64,000 nucleotides of DNA from Acidobacteriota bacterium. GTDB lineage: Bacteria; Acidobacteriota; Terriglobia; Acidiferrales; UBA7541. The translations under genes were made by a program, and so were the position numbers. Every line of letters begins with the position of its first letter. Positions within the stretch are counted from its first letter, which is position 1. The notes beneath the pieces are model-generated. The model saw nothing but the letters and a program-made list of their open reading frames with translations, was not told the origin of the DNA and did not search any database. The stretch is from contig QHYH01000108.1 in NCBI GenBank assembly GCA_003223215.1, positions 32,559-96,558 on the forward strand, written 5' to 3'. This document shows, in pieces, positions 44,310-53,510 of this stretch.

Positions 44310-45067
44310 TGGGCTCGCAAAAAAGAATCGGCGCGCTGATTGTAGACGACGAAGAACTCGCGCGTCACGTCATCCGCGAACTGCTCGTTTCTCATCCAGA
44401 GATCGCAGTGGTTGCCGAGTGCGCAAATGGATTCGAAGCGGTCAAGGCGTTCGCCGAGCACAAGCCCGACTTGATTTTCCTTGACGTGCAGATGCCCAAG
44501 CTCACCGGTTTTGATGTTCTTGAGCTGATTGGCGAAAACGCCTGCGTCATCTTTACCACCGCTTACGATGAATACGCCATGCGCGCGTTCGAGGTGCACG
44601 CCGTCGATTATCTGCTGAAGCCCATCGGCAAGCAGCGCTTCGAGGAAGCTTTGGAGCACGCGAAGCGCAGGCTCGGTGAGAAGATGCCGTCCGGACAGCA
44701 ACTCGCCGACTCCGCCCGCCCTCCGCAGCAATTTCTCGAGCGCGTCGTCGTCAAAGACGGCACGCGTGTCACGCTTATTCCCATCGCCAAGCTCGATTAC
44801 GTCGAGGCCCAGGACGACTACGTGGCTCTCGCCAGCCAGGGCAAGAAGCATCTCAAGCAGCAAACCATCGCCAGCCTGGAAGCCTGTCTCGACCCGAAAT
44901 GCTTTGTGCGCATCCACCGCTCCTACATCGTGAATCTCGAACGCGTCGCGCGCATTGAGCCGTACGGCAAGGACAGCCGTCTCGCGATTCTCAGCGACGG
45001 CGTGCGCCTCCCCGTGAGCCGCGCCGGCTACGCCCGCCTGCAGTCACTCCTCGACGAGCGAAAATAA
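44306..45067 (+). CDS. LytTR-family response regulator
   Basis: 253 aa. The receiver domain has VDDEELAR with the acidic pair, the phosphoacceptor Asp in DLIFLDVQMP, the Thr in FTTAYDEYA, and the Lys in YLLKPI. The C-terminal LytTR DNA-binding domain (about 145-250) shows VEAQDDYVALAS and the HRSYIVNLERV motif. It pairs with the LytS-type kinase just upstream. GTG 44306 is used; ATG 44309 gives almost the same protein. Target promoters are unknown, possibly this operon. Confidence 0.92.
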   Translation: MMGSQKRIGALIVDDEELARHVIRELLVSHPEIAVVAECANGFEAVKAFAEHKPDLIFLDVQMPKLTGFDVLELIGENACVIFTTAYDEYAMRAFEVHAVDYLLKPIGKQRFEEALEHAKRRLGEKMPSGQQLADSARPPQQFLERVVVKDGTRVTLIPIAKLDYVEAQDDYVALASQGKKHLKQQTIASLEACLDPKCFVRIHRSYIVNLERVARIEPYGKDSRLAILSDGVRLPVSRAGYARLQSLLDERK

Positions 45068-45068
45068 C

Positions 45069-46022
45069 GTGGAAACACTCACAGCTCAGTGGGCGGACTA
45101 TGAGTTGGTAGACAGCGGGAATGGAAAGAAGCTCGAGCGGTTCGGTGAAATCGTGCTGATCCGTCCGGAAGCACAGGCAAGATGGAAACCGGCGCTCGCG
45201 TCGCATCCATGGGAAGCGGCCCACGCTGAGTTTCGGAAAACAAGCCGTGGGCAGCAGGGGGAGTGGAAGTTCCGCAAACCCGTTCCGAAACGATGGGTCA
45301 TGCGACGGAAGGATTTGAAGTTTTGGGTGCAGCCCACGGCCTCGGGGCACGTGGGAGTGTTTCCGGATCAGGCGTGCAATTGGGATTGGATCGAACAAGC
45401 GACGAGACTCGCGGCTGGGTCCATAAAGCTGTTGTGCCTGTTCGGACACACCGGCCTCGCGGCGCTGGCGGCGGCTGCGGCGGGCGCGCAGGTGACGCAC
45501 GTGGATGCCTCCCGCAAAGCGGCGGCCTGGGCACGCGAGAATCAGAGTCTGTCAGGCCTTGGCACACGCCCGATTCGTTGGATCGTGGAAGACGCGCTGA
45601 CATTCGTAAGGCGCGAGGCGCGACGCGGGAATCAGTACAATGCCATGGTGCTCGATCCGCCGAGGTTCGGACGCGGTCCCGATGGCGAGATTTGGAAATT
45701 GGAGGATTCTCTTCCTGAACTGCTGGGCTCCTGTGGAAGGATTCTGAACGCGGTACCCGTGTTTGTTTTGCTGAATGTCTATGTCACGGTGCTGACGCAA
45801 GCCAGGATGGCGGAAGAAGCCGAAGGATTGCAGTCACGCCTCAAAAGCATGCTCGGAGAATCCCGGATAACGATCACCGCAGGTGAGTTGGCGCTTCAAG
45901 ACGCGGCAGGACGAAGAATTTCCGCCTCCGTTTTCGCCAGGGGCTCGGCGAGTGAAATGATCAGGAGTCCAAAACTTCGCGCAGACACAAGAGCTCATTC
46001 GAGGAAGGCCTCGGTCAAGTGA
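45069..46022 (+). CDS. Class I SAM-dependent methyltransferase (RlmI/RlmK-like)
   Basis: 317 aa. The C-terminal two thirds form a Rossmann methyltransferase: LCLFGHTGLAALAAAAAGA (SAM loop), THVDASRKAAAWARENQ, a WIVEDALTF acidic strand, and the catalytic LDPPRFGRGP. The DPP motif and PUA-like-length N-terminal segment resemble 23S rRNA cytosine methyltransferases. It follows lytR by 1 nt and may be transcribed with it, though a functional link is unclear. GTG start. Confidence 0.8.
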   Translation: METLTAQWADYELVDSGNGKKLERFGEIVLIRPEAQARWKPALASHPWEAAHAEFRKTSRGQQGEWKFRKPVPKRWVMRRKDLKFWVQPTASGHVGVFPDQACNWDWIEQATRLAAGSIKLLCLFGHTGLAALAAAAAGAQVTHVDASRKAAAWARENQSLSGLGTRPIRWIVEDALTFVRREARRGNQYNAMVLDPPRFGRGPDGEIWKLEDSLPELLGSCGRILNAVPVFVLLNVYVTVLTQARMAEEAEGLQSRLKSMLGESRITITAGELALQDAAGRRISASVFARGSASEMIRSPKLRADTRAHSRKASVK

Positions 46023-46194
46023 GCGCGTTCCGGCAGGAGAGGCATCCTAGTATTCGGGCATACTGGCTGAAGCAGGGTCGCATCGGCAGTTGAAGCTTAA
46101 GGTGAACCATGTCGCTAGCATTCCAGGCACCTTTGCTTTCGCCAAAGAAGCGCTGAGGTCCCCGCCAGCTCAGCCGCATTTTCGCCGCCATGCG

Positions 46195-46860
46195 CTAGGC
46201 AAGCTTCTTGACCCAGATGCGGCTGGTGGCGGGTTTGCCGAGATGCACCGTCTTTCCGTCCACGCGCAACGTCATGGTCTCGTCGTACTCGCGCTTTAAC
46301 ACATCGACTGTCGCTGCCGGGCGCAGGTGCAAGCCCTCCAGGAATTCCAAAAATTGCGCGTCTTTTTCGTACACGCAAAGGATTTCGCCCGAGTCCTTCG
46401 GACGCAAATCCCCCAGGAGCACGGCGCCCTGTTTTCGCAGGGTCGCGATGCCACCGCGCATAGGCACACCGTGCGGGCAGCTCTTTTTGTCCCCGAAGCG
46501 CTTGATCAACAGCGCTTCCACCTCGGGCGAAATCGCATGTTCCAGCCGCTCGGCCTCATCGTGCGCCTTGGCCCAGGAAAGGCCGATCACGTCCGTAAGC
46601 AGCATCTCCGCGAGTTGATGGCGCAGCGCCAGATGTTCGGCAAACTTTCTCCCTTTCTGTGTCAGAGAAATTTGCCCGCTGCGATCCACCCGCACGTGTC
46701 CGTCACGCGTCATGCGCTTCAGCGCCGCGGTCACCGCGGGTGGCGTGACTTGCAATTCTTCGGCGAGCCGCGCGCTGATCGGCGTCTGCCTCTCCTCCAG
46801 CATCTCCCAGATGGCTTTCAGGTAGTCTTCTTGCGATACGCTGGTTTTTTCTCGCCGCAA
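46195..46860 (-). CDS. DtxR/MntR-family metal-dependent regulator
   Basis: 221 aa. An N-terminal winged helix (SQEDYLKAIWEMLEE, then VTPPAVTAALKRM) is followed by the metal-binding and dimerisation domain (LALRHQLAEMLLTDVIG, AHDEAERLEHAIS, in which His and Glu residues bind Mn or Fe). A C-terminal FeoA/SH3-like domain runs from about 150 to 221. It represses or activates metal-uptake genes depending on bound metal. It lies 8 nt after the phosphatase gene, probably in the pdx transcript. No transporter gene is adjacent. Confidence 0.88.
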   Translation of the reverse strand: MRREKTSVSQEDYLKAIWEMLEERQTPISARLAEELQVTPPAVTAALKRMTRDGHVRVDRSGQISLTQKGRKFAEHLALRHQLAEMLLTDVIGLSWAKAHDEAERLEHAISPEVEALLIKRFGDKKSCPHGVPMRGGIATLRKQGAVLLGDLRPKDSGEILCVYEKDAQFLEFLEGLHLRPAATVDVLKREYDETMTLRVDGKTVHLGKPATSRIWVKKLA

Positions 46861-46868
46861 CGACGCTC

Positions 46869-47336
46869 CTATCCTGGTGCTTTCTGGCCTGGCCGCCGGT
46901 CTCTCAAACTAAACGCGAGCTGATTCACGCGCCGCTGGATACCTTCGAAGACGCGCTGATAAGTTTCTGGGTCCGCACCAAAGGGATCCTGAACCAGCCA
47001 GTCTTCCACATTTTCCCGGCCGCGGAAAACTTCTTCGCTCGCTCTTCCCGTCATGTTGATAATGAGGTCCGCCGCTTCCACCGCCTCCTTCTTGAGGACA
47101 TCGGAGGTTAGTCCGTTCGCAGAATACCCGTTTTTCATCAACGTCTGTTTCGTTAGTTCTGCGATATACCCCAGCGGATACAAGCCCGCGCTGAAAGGCT
47201 CAATCACATCGGCTGCGTCATAGCGGGCAATCGCTTCCGCCATCGGGCTCCGGCAGGCGTTCCCAACGCACACGAAGAGTACTCGCGTGCGTTGGGAGCG
47301 GTGCGGGCTGGGCTCCGCGCTTTGCCGCTTTTTCAC
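46869..47336 (-). CDS. Low-molecular-weight protein tyrosine phosphatase / arsenate reductase fold protein
   Basis: 155 aa. The phosphate-binding loop C-x5-R-S appears as CVGNACRS (about 23-30) and the acid/base Asp region as VQDPFGAD near 115-121, both hallmarks of the LMW-PTP fold. The same fold serves ArsC-type arsenate reductases. A C-terminal cysteine pair typical of thioredoxin-linked ArsC is absent, which favours a phosphatase. GTG start overlaps the pdxT stop (GTGA). Confidence 0.87.
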   Translation of the reverse strand: MKKRQSAEPSPHRSQRTRVLFVCVGNACRSPMAEAIARYDAADVIEPFSAGLYPLGYIAELTKQTLMKNGYSANGLTSDVLKKEAVEAADLIINMTGRASEEVFRGRENVEDWLVQDPFGADPETYQRVFEGIQRRVNQLAFSLRDRRPGQKAPG

Positions 47337-47938
47337 TTTGCGGGCTTGGCGCCGTTCGCTCGCTGGCCTTGGCGTGACCTGGCCAGGCTTAGAAAATGTT
47401 CGTGGACGGTGGTGTCCTGTGTCAACTCCGGATGAAAGGTCGCGGCCATGATGTTGTCGCGCTCGACCAGCGCAGGTCTTCCCGCGTATTCTGCAAGAAC
47501 CTTTACGCCCGGCCCGGTGCGTTCAATCACCGGCCCGCGAATAAACACCATTTCGAGCAGCTCGGTCTTGAGCGTGGTGGGCCCGCTCACCACATCGCTC
47601 GCGATTTGCCGGCCATAGGCGTTCCGAACCACGGTCATGTCCATCAGCTTGAGCGAATCCTGCTGGGGATGCTTCACGTCGTTCGCCAGCAGAATCGCCC
47701 CCGCGCACGTGCCAAAGATGGCCCCTCCGCGCTCCGCAAATCTCACAATCTTGTCGGCCAGCCCCTCTTCTTGCAGGAATTTTAGCTGGGTGGTGCTTTC
47801 GCCCCCCGGCAGAACCAGCCCGTCGCAACCTTCCAGGTCGGCGGGGGCGCGCACCTCGGTCGTTTGCGCGCCGAGTCGCTCCAGCATCGCGGCATGGGCT
47901 TCAAAATCTCCTTGCACCGCCAAAATTCCGATCTTCAC
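47333..47938 (-). CDS. pdxT: Pyridoxal 5'-phosphate synthase glutaminase subunit PdxT
   Basis: 201-aa class I glutamine amidotransferase that supplies ammonia to PdxS. Conserved: ILAVQGDFEAH, LPGGESTTQ, the nucleophile Cys in GTCAGA (C79 region), and the His/Glu pair in ATFHPELTQD. It lies 48 nt after pdxS and shares an overlap with the phosphatase gene. Normal length. Confidence 0.96.
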   Translation of the reverse strand: MKIGILAVQGDFEAHAAMLERLGAQTTEVRAPADLEGCDGLVLPGGESTTQLKFLQEEGLADKIVRFAERGGAIFGTCAGAILLANDVKHPQQDSLKLMDMTVVRNAYGRQIASDVVSGPTTLKTELLEMVFIRGPVIERTGPGVKVLAEYAGRPALVERDNIMAATFHPELTQDTTVHEHFLSLARSRQGQRANGAKPAK

Positions 47939-47986
47939 TTTGCTTATCCCGTGATGAATGGTTCCGACCGCTTGGGGGCGGGGCGG

Positions 47987-48907
47987 TCACCAACCACGCG
48001 TCGCCAGCAGGTCTTTTTCTTCCATCTGCCGCACGTCCAGCCCGCGCATGGCTTCGCCCAATTCCTCGTGCGCTTCGAGCACGGCCTTCGGATCCTCAAA
48101 GTGCGTGGTCGCCTTCACCACTGCCTTAGCGCGCGCTTCGGGATCGCTGGACTTGAAAATCCCCGACCCGACGAACACGGCTTCCGCTCCCAGCCGCCTG
48201 ACCAGCGCGGCGTCGGCCGGAGTGGCGATTCCCCCCGCAGAAAAATTCGGCACCGGCAGCTTCCCGGTCTTCGCGATCTGCCGGACCAGCTCGAGCGGAG
48301 CGCCCAATTCTTTCGCCTCATGCATCAATTCGTCCTCCCGCATGGTGGCGAGCTTTTTCATCTGGCTCATGATCGCGCGCATGTGCCGCACGGCTTCCAC
48401 CACGTTTCCCGACCCCGCTTCGCCCTTCGTCCGAATCATCGCCGCGCCTTCCGCGATGCGCCGCAGCGCTTCGCCGAGGTTGCGTGCGCCGCAAACGAAC
48501 GGCACGCGGTAATCGCGCTTCCAGATGTGATTCTCTTCGTCGGCCGGCGTCAGCACTTCGCTCTCGTCAATAAAGTCCACTTCGAGCGCCTGCAAAACTT
48601 CCGCTTCCGCAAAGTGCCCGATTCGCACTTTGGCCATCACCGGGATGGTCACGGTGTTCATGATTTCGCGAATGACTTTGATCGACGCCATGCGCGCCAC
48701 GCCGCCTTCCTTGCGAATATCGGACGGCACGCGCTCCAAAGCCATCACCGCGCAGGCCCCGGCGTTTTCGGCAATTTTGGCCTGCTCCGCGTTTGTGACG
48801 TCCATGATCACGCCGCCCTTCAGCATTTCCGCGAGGCCGACTTTCACGCGCCATTCATTCGAGCCTTTGCTGCCGTTGCCGCTCCCATTTGGCTTTTTCC
48901 CGTCCAT
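47987..48907 (-). CDS. pdxS: Pyridoxal 5'-phosphate synthase lyase subunit PdxS
   Basis: 306 aa; a TIM-barrel enzyme that forms PLP from ribose 5-phosphate, glyceraldehyde 3-phosphate and ammonia from PdxT, as a dodecamer. Landmarks: [16 protein letters not shown] with the first Asp and Lys, [48 protein letters not shown], and [16 protein letters not shown] with GSGIFKS. The usual polar Gly/Ser extension precedes residue 18. Strong GGAG/GAGGAG sites lie before ATG 48907. Confidence 0.97.
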   Translation of the reverse strand: MDGKKPNGSGNGSKGSNEWRVKVGLAEMLKGGVIMDVTNAEQAKIAENAGACAVMALERVPSDIRKEGGVARMASIKVIREIMNTVTIPVMAKVRIGHFAEAEVLQALEVDFIDESEVLTPADEENHIWKRDYRVPFVCGARNLGEALRRIAEGAAMIRTKGEAGSGNVVEAVRHMRAIMSQMKKLATMREDELMHEAKELGAPLELVRQIAKTGKLPVPNFSAGGIATPADAALVRRLGAEAVFVGSGIFKSSDPEARAKAVVKATTHFEDPKAVLEAHEELGEAMRGLDVRQMEEKDLLATRGW

Positions 48908-48936
48908 CTTCTTTCTCCTCTCCTACGTGAAACTGT

Positions 48937-49104
48937 CTAAATTCCTAATCCTCGATACCGATGCCCCGGCACGAACCGTCCTACAATCCTGCGGTTCGCG
49001 TTGTCCTGCTCGAAGGTCAGTTTCATCCGAGGAGCGCCCTTGTCTCCGCCGCAGCCAAAGCATTGGTTCGTGGGATTTGGCTCCAGCCCGATGGTGTCGC
49101 TCAA
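48937..49104 (-). pseudogene. Truncated hotdog-fold thioesterase between pdxR and pdxS
   Basis: A minus-strand frame from TTG 49104 (GAGGAG 4 nt upstream) codes 55 aa: MSDTIGLEPNPTNQCFGCGG, then RMKLTFEQDNANRRIVGRF and VPGHRYRGLGI before TAG 48939. This is the N-terminal part of PaaI-like hotdog thioesterases (NxxCFGCG, LTFE, GRF blocks). The expected HGG-containing helix and the rest, about 90 residues, are missing. It is either an old deletion remnant or a short expressed leftover. Confidence 0.65.
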
Positions 49105-49146
49105 GCTTCTCCTCGCCGACCTCTTTTCCTTGCTTACCTCCTTAGT

Positions 49147-50691
49147 TCATACCAACGCCACGCGGCTGCGTTCCGCTCTCCGCACACCACGCTGCCGCTT
49201 GCGCATCTCGACCTTCAGCATTTCCGCGAGCGTGGCCACGCCGCGAGCAATTTGCTTCTCGTCCAGGCTGGCAAATCCAAGCCGCAGTGTGTTGGGCAGG
49301 GGACTCTGCACGTAGAAGTAGCGGCCCGGCGCGAACAGCACGCCGCGCTCCTTCACGTGAATCAGAAGCTCGCTCGCGTCGAACCCCGGCGGCAGCTCCA
49401 GCCACATGCACATCCCGCCTTCCGGACGATTCCATTGCGTCCCTTCCGGCATGTGCTTTCGCAAAGCTTCGTCAAGCGCCGCCAGCCGCGCGGTGTACAC
49501 CTTGCGCATTTTCGCCAGGTGCTTGCTGAAAAGCCCGCGGCGCAAAAATTCCGCCAGCGTCGCCTGTGCCAACTGATCGGTATGCAGGTCCGTACTCTGC
49601 TTCACCACGCGCAGCCGTTCGATTGCCGGAGGCGGCGCGACAATCCATCCCACGCGCAATCCGGGGAACGCCACCTTCGCGAAGCTATCGATGTGAATCA
49701 CCAGATTCGCACGGTCCAGCTGCTTCAGCGACGGCACGCGCTCCTCCCGCGCATGCAGCCGCGCGTAAATGTGGTCCTCCACCACCGGAACCTGATAACG
49801 TCCGGCCAGCTCGAGCAGTTTTCGGCGCGAAGCCAGCGGCATGGAAATGCCCGTGGGATTCTGAAAATCGGGAGTCAAGGCAATGAGCTTCACGCGGTTC
49901 GCCGCAAGCGTGGCCTCCAACGCTTCCAGGTCCAGCCCCAGTGTCGCTCCGGGCTCGGCATGCGTGCGCATCGGCACGCTCAGGCAGCGCGCCCGCGCCC
50001 CGTGAAAGATCGACACCGCCCCGGGATAAGTCGGGTTTTCCATGATGACCGAATCGCCGGGCCGCACAAACGCTTTGCTGATCAGATCAAACGATTGCTG
50101 GCATCCATCGGTTATGAGCAGATTATCGTCCTTGGCGGCAATTCCATCATGATGCAGCAGCTCCAAAAGCGCTGCCTTCAACGGCGGATAGCCGTCCGAC
50201 GGGCCGAGATTCAAGACTTCCGTCCCTTCGCGGCGAAGCACGGTATTCACGCAGGTTTGCAGTTCATCGATGGGGAAAAACGCCGCTGCTGGGCAGGCCA
50301 TCACGAATGACAAGGCATCTTCCGGTACACCGGCCGTCAGCCGGCTCAGGACTTCTTCCCCGCGCTCATCGGCAAACAGCAATTCCCAGCGAAGGCTTCC
50401 GTTGCCATGCAATACTGGCGGCGCGGGCGGCGTGATCTTCAACCCGTTTCCGTTGCCCTTGATGAACGTCCCGCGGCCCACATGTCCTTGAATCAATCCC
50501 TCCGATTCCAATTCGGCGTAGGCGTTGGCCACCGTGGTGCGATGCACGCCCAGCATGGTAGCGAGCTCCCGGCTTGCCGGAATGCGGTCGCCTGGGCGCA
50601 AATCACCGGCATGCACCAAGGCGCGCAACTGGTCGCGAAGCTGCACATATAGAGGGACGTGGCTTTGTGGCTGGAGATGAAGTGGCAGCAT
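49147..50691 (-). CDS. pdxR: MocR-family GntR/aminotransferase-like regulator, probably PdxR
   Basis: 514 aa. The N-terminal winged helix of the GntR type (YVQLRDQLRALVHAGDLRPGDRIPASRELATMLG) is joined to a class I aminotransferase-like domain that binds PLP, with the lysine in DSFAKVAFPGLRVG. Such MocR proteins activate pdxST when PLP is low and usually repress themselves. It is upstream of pdxS on the same strand (PdxR is often divergent), with a thioesterase remnant between. An inverted repeat overlapping its promoter is a likely binding site. Confidence 0.88.
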   Translation of the reverse strand: MLPLHLQPQSHVPLYVQLRDQLRALVHAGDLRPGDRIPASRELATMLGVHRTTVANAYAELESEGLIQGHVGRGTFIKGNGNGLKITPPAPPVLHGNGSLRWELLFADERGEEVLSRLTAGVPEDALSFVMACPAAAFFPIDELQTCVNTVLRREGTEVLNLGPSDGYPPLKAALLELLHHDGIAAKDDNLLITDGCQQSFDLISKAFVRPGDSVIMENPTYPGAVSIFHGARARCLSVPMRTHAEPGATLGLDLEALEATLAANRVKLIALTPDFQNPTGISMPLASRRKLLELAGRYQVPVVEDHIYARLHAREERVPSLKQLDRANLVIHIDSFAKVAFPGLRVGWIVAPPPAIERLRVVKQSTDLHTDQLAQATLAEFLRRGLFSKHLAKMRKVYTARLAALDEALRKHMPEGTQWNRPEGGMCMWLELPPGFDASELLIHVKERGVLFAPGRYFYVQSPLPNTLRLGFASLDEKQIARGVATLAEMLKVEMRKRQRGVRRAERSRVALV

Positions 50692-50710
50692 TGTCTCTCA
50701 CCTTTGGTCA

Positions 50711-50747
50711 ATTTTAGCAGAAATTGGCCTGCTACAAGAGCCAATTT
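50711..50747 (-). promoter_or_regulatory. pdxR promoter with perfect inverted repeat operator
   Basis: AAATTGGC (50721-50728) and GCCAATTT (50740-50747) are perfect 8-bp arms around an 11-bp spacer. On the minus strand an extended -10 (TGCTAAAAT, 50719-50711) lies right after the repeat, and a weak -35 (TTGTAG, 50737-50732) is inside it. A bound regulator would block or remodel this promoter. Confidence 0.6.
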
Positions 50748-50876
50748 GTCTTTCGACGTTTTCCCTTTGCCGTGCCCCGGCGGCCATGCGTTTCCTGCCG
50801 GCAACTGGGCATTTGCTCGACCGGGTTCATGGAGGTTTCGGCGACTCCCTAGAGGCGGCGATCCGGCGCCCGCCTC

Positions 50877-52397
50877 TCACCGGTTAGCAGGCTTGTCCTT
50901 TGACGGGCCGCCGACATCCTCACCCGCGGCAAGGTCGCGGATACACAGCTTGGTCAGGTCGCCTCGGTCGCATTGGTAAATCTGCTTCAGCGGAAGATCG
51001 GCTTCCTCCACTTCATAGTCGCCCGAAGCCATGTCCTCCGCCGCATCGGTTGAAGAAGTGACGAGCGGACTTCCTTGCCGAACGCGCACGCGAAATTCGC
51101 CCGAAGCGGGCTCATAATTCTCATAACTGAAGCACTGTCCAATGCAGGCGCGTTCGACTGAATGATGGATGAACTGCATACGCGAGCCCGCAGGCGCGTC
51201 GATGGTCACAATGACACGCGTCCCGGGAGCCAGGCCACGCGTCAGTCGCTCCGCGTTCGCTTCCAGGCGGTTTAACCATCCGGTGTCCTGGTAGAGAAAG
51301 GCAAAGAAGATCAGCGCGCAAACGCTGAAGCCGGCGAGATGCCATTTGCGGGGCTTGAGGGATCCCAGGACGCCGAGGCCGAAAATGGCGGAGATGGTCG
51401 TGAGCCGGGAGCCAAGCAGACCAATCCAGCCAGCATCCGGCGAAGGCCGCAAATTTTCCGGAAGCAATGCCGTTGCGCAAAAAGCGACGGCATACCATTC
51501 GAACGGCAACTCGAAACGTTTCCAGAAACCTGGTTCGCGTGGCTGCGCGAAAAAATTCGCCGCGACACAGGCAACGCCAAAGCAAAACGCTGCCACCGCC
51601 ACCCCAAGGTATCGTTTTCCATACAGCGCCAGTTGATCCGCGCCGTTATACAGATACCAGGGTCCGCGTTCCCAGTCCGCCGAAAGGTCCGGCCGATGCA
51701 GCGTGTACCAATGGACCGCGTAAAATACCGCCACGGCCGCGAGCGGCAAGGCCAGCTTCCACCATCCCGGCAATCTCGGCCGCATGCGCAGGTAGGCGGT
51801 CATGCCCGTCAGCCACAAAAATCCAATCGGATGGGCTAGCAAAGTCAGGATTGCAAGGATTGCGGCGCCAACCCAGTCGACTCTCCGCGGGCGCCACACG
51901 ATGGCCAGCCCGAAGCAAGCGAGCCCGAGCGACAAACAGTAGTTCATGAATCCCATGCTGAAGGAATAGCCATAGCCCAGCATGGCAATGCAGGGCGTCA
52001 GAAGCCACGGGGGCTGTTCCGTCACCGCGCTGATAAATGCGAAGACTCCCCAGAAAAAGACCAGCACGCAGAGGGAAACCGCGATGCGTTGTGCCGCCGC
52101 AAAGCCCACGGCCTTCGCGAGCCCGAGCAGCATTACGTCAAACAAAATATTGTCCCATTGCCGGGCGATATAGAGCCCCGGCGCTTGCTCTTTCTCGATC
52201 AGTTGCACGAGCCATGCGTTGTAGACGTGGCTCCCCAGGTCGCCCGCTTCAATCCGCCGGTGCCAGAAGCACGGGATCAGCACCGCTGCGCTCAAGGCGA
52301 GAACCAGCCACCGGCTACGCCGCAGGAAGGTCACCGTCGCGTTTTCTTCGTACAGGAAGCGTGCCCAGGTCTCAAAGATATCTTGCAGCGGCCCCAT
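50877..52397 (-). CDS. Polytopic membrane protein, glycosyltransferase-like
   Basis: 506 aa with about 10 hydrophobic segments and a C-terminal soluble domain of about 130 residues. The first loop has EAGDLGSHVYNAWLVQLIE, an acidic motif placed as in GT-C glycosyltransferases, and later LAHPIGFLWLTGMTAY. No family could be named with certainty. ATG 52397 has AAGGAG at 4 nt, so the longer frame to 52427 is not used. Single gene downstream of the LRV-type gene on the same strand. Confidence 0.6.
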   Translation of the reverse strand: MGPLQDIFETWARFLYEENATVTFLRRSRWLVLALSAAVLIPCFWHRRIEAGDLGSHVYNAWLVQLIEKEQAPGLYIARQWDNILFDVMLLGLAKAVGFAAAQRIAVSLCVLVFFWGVFAFISAVTEQPPWLLTPCIAMLGYGYSFSMGFMNYCLSLGLACFGLAIVWRPRRVDWVGAAILAILTLLAHPIGFLWLTGMTAYLRMRPRLPGWWKLALPLAAVAVFYAVHWYTLHRPDLSADWERGPWYLYNGADQLALYGKRYLGVAVAAFCFGVACVAANFFAQPREPGFWKRFELPFEWYAVAFCATALLPENLRPSPDAGWIGLLGSRLTTISAIFGLGVLGSLKPRKWHLAGFSVCALIFFAFLYQDTGWLNRLEANAERLTRGLAPGTRVIVTIDAPAGSRMQFIHHSVERACIGQCFSYENYEPASGEFRVRVRQGSPLVTSSTDAAEDMASGDYEVEEADLPLKQIYQCDRGDLTKLCIRDLAAGEDVGGPSKDKPANR

Positions 52398-52582
52398 TCG
52401 ACTCCTTGCCCCGGCATTTGCATACACTCCAGCCGCGGGCCATTTTATCCGAACGGCTTATTTCTTCGTCGGATTTCAGCCGGCAATGCGGTAGTGCCGC
52501 GATCAAATAGCCGCTCGCCTGGGGCAAACTCGGATCTTGGGCCAGCCAAGAGCCGGCAAGTCGCACTGTTGGGGGGTATGGT

Positions 52583-53218
52583 TTATTTCGAGGCTTGGTT
52601 TTCGCCGAGTCGTTTCAGGCGATCGCGCAAACGGCGCTGCAGCTGCAGCGGCGTGTTGGGGTTGAAGGCCACCAGATACCACAACGGCTGGCTGCGGTCG
52701 CGGCTTAGCCACGCCAGCGTGTTTGCGTCTGCGTTCGGATGGCGCGCGACATTTTCGCGAATCGCGCCGTAAGGGTGCTTCGCCAGCTTGCCCAGCGTCT
52801 TTGCATTCGCGCGCGGATGCTCGCTGATCAGCCGCAGCAAATAGAAATCTTCCTGTGGCGCCTGCTTCGCCAGCTTTTCCAGCATTTCCGGCTTGGCATC
52901 CGCGCTCAGCACCAGCCCGATTTTTTCATCCCAGGCCACGTTGATCTGGTTCAATTCCCGCGTGCGCGCGTGAATCAGCTCCTCAAGGATGCGCCGTTCC
53001 TGCTGCCGGCGCGCGATCGGGACGTCCGTGCCCTCCAGGGAGTCGAGAACGCGAAGAAGGTGCTGCCGCTCCCCAAAAACGATCTGGGAGGTCCGGGAGA
53101 CCGTGCCTTTTTCCTTCTCCTTGTGCTGCACCAAGTCGGAACGTCGCATCGTCGGGCTGCTCCACACCGCTTCCCCAGGGCTTATTGGGGAATCCGGCAT
53201 CTCCGTTTGCATTTTCAT
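52583..53218 (-). CDS. Leucine-rich-repeat-variant-like alpha-helical repeat protein
   Basis: 211 aa. The second half has helical repeats of the LRV type: SADAKPEMLEKLAKQAP, EHPRANAKTLGKLAKHP, RHPNADANTLAWLSRD, FNPNTPLQLQRRLRDR. Each joins a short N/D-A-x-x-x-L step. The N-terminal 90 residues are charged and may be disordered. Such repeats bind proteins or nucleic acids. No metal-cluster cysteines of the classical LRV protein are present. No function assigned. Confidence 0.65.
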   Translation of the reverse strand: MKMQTEMPDSPISPGEAVWSSPTMRRSDLVQHKEKEKGTVSRTSQIVFGERQHLLRVLDSLEGTDVPIARRQQERRILEELIHARTRELNQINVAWDEKIGLVLSADAKPEMLEKLAKQAPQEDFYLLRLISEHPRANAKTLGKLAKHPYGAIRENVARHPNADANTLAWLSRDRSQPLWYLVAFNPNTPLQLQRRLRDRLKRLGENQASK

Positions 53219-53510
53219 CGGGCCTCAGCCATGCAAATTAGGGCTGGCTCTGTGCCAGATGAATTATGTTCTCGAGGGCCGATGGGGTAAAGTTTAGTGG
53301 AAGCTTTTGTGCCCGAAGTGGCACTCCGCTTCGCCGGTGGCCTGCAGGCACAATCTGTTCATGTCATGGCAGGGGTTACCGCGGCCCGGACTTCTTGTCG
53401 GCTGAGCCGGAGCTGCTTTCTTCGCTCGCTCCCCGGGTCAGCCGGCAAGTCCTGCGGCTTTTCGACAGACGGTGTCTTCGACGGGCAAGATTTTTCAACG
53501 GAACAAACCC

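Noticed and set aside
48961..50310. 449-aa plus-strand frame opposite pdxR
   Set aside because: Shadow of a well-supported MocR gene; Arg/His/Gln-rich with no domain.
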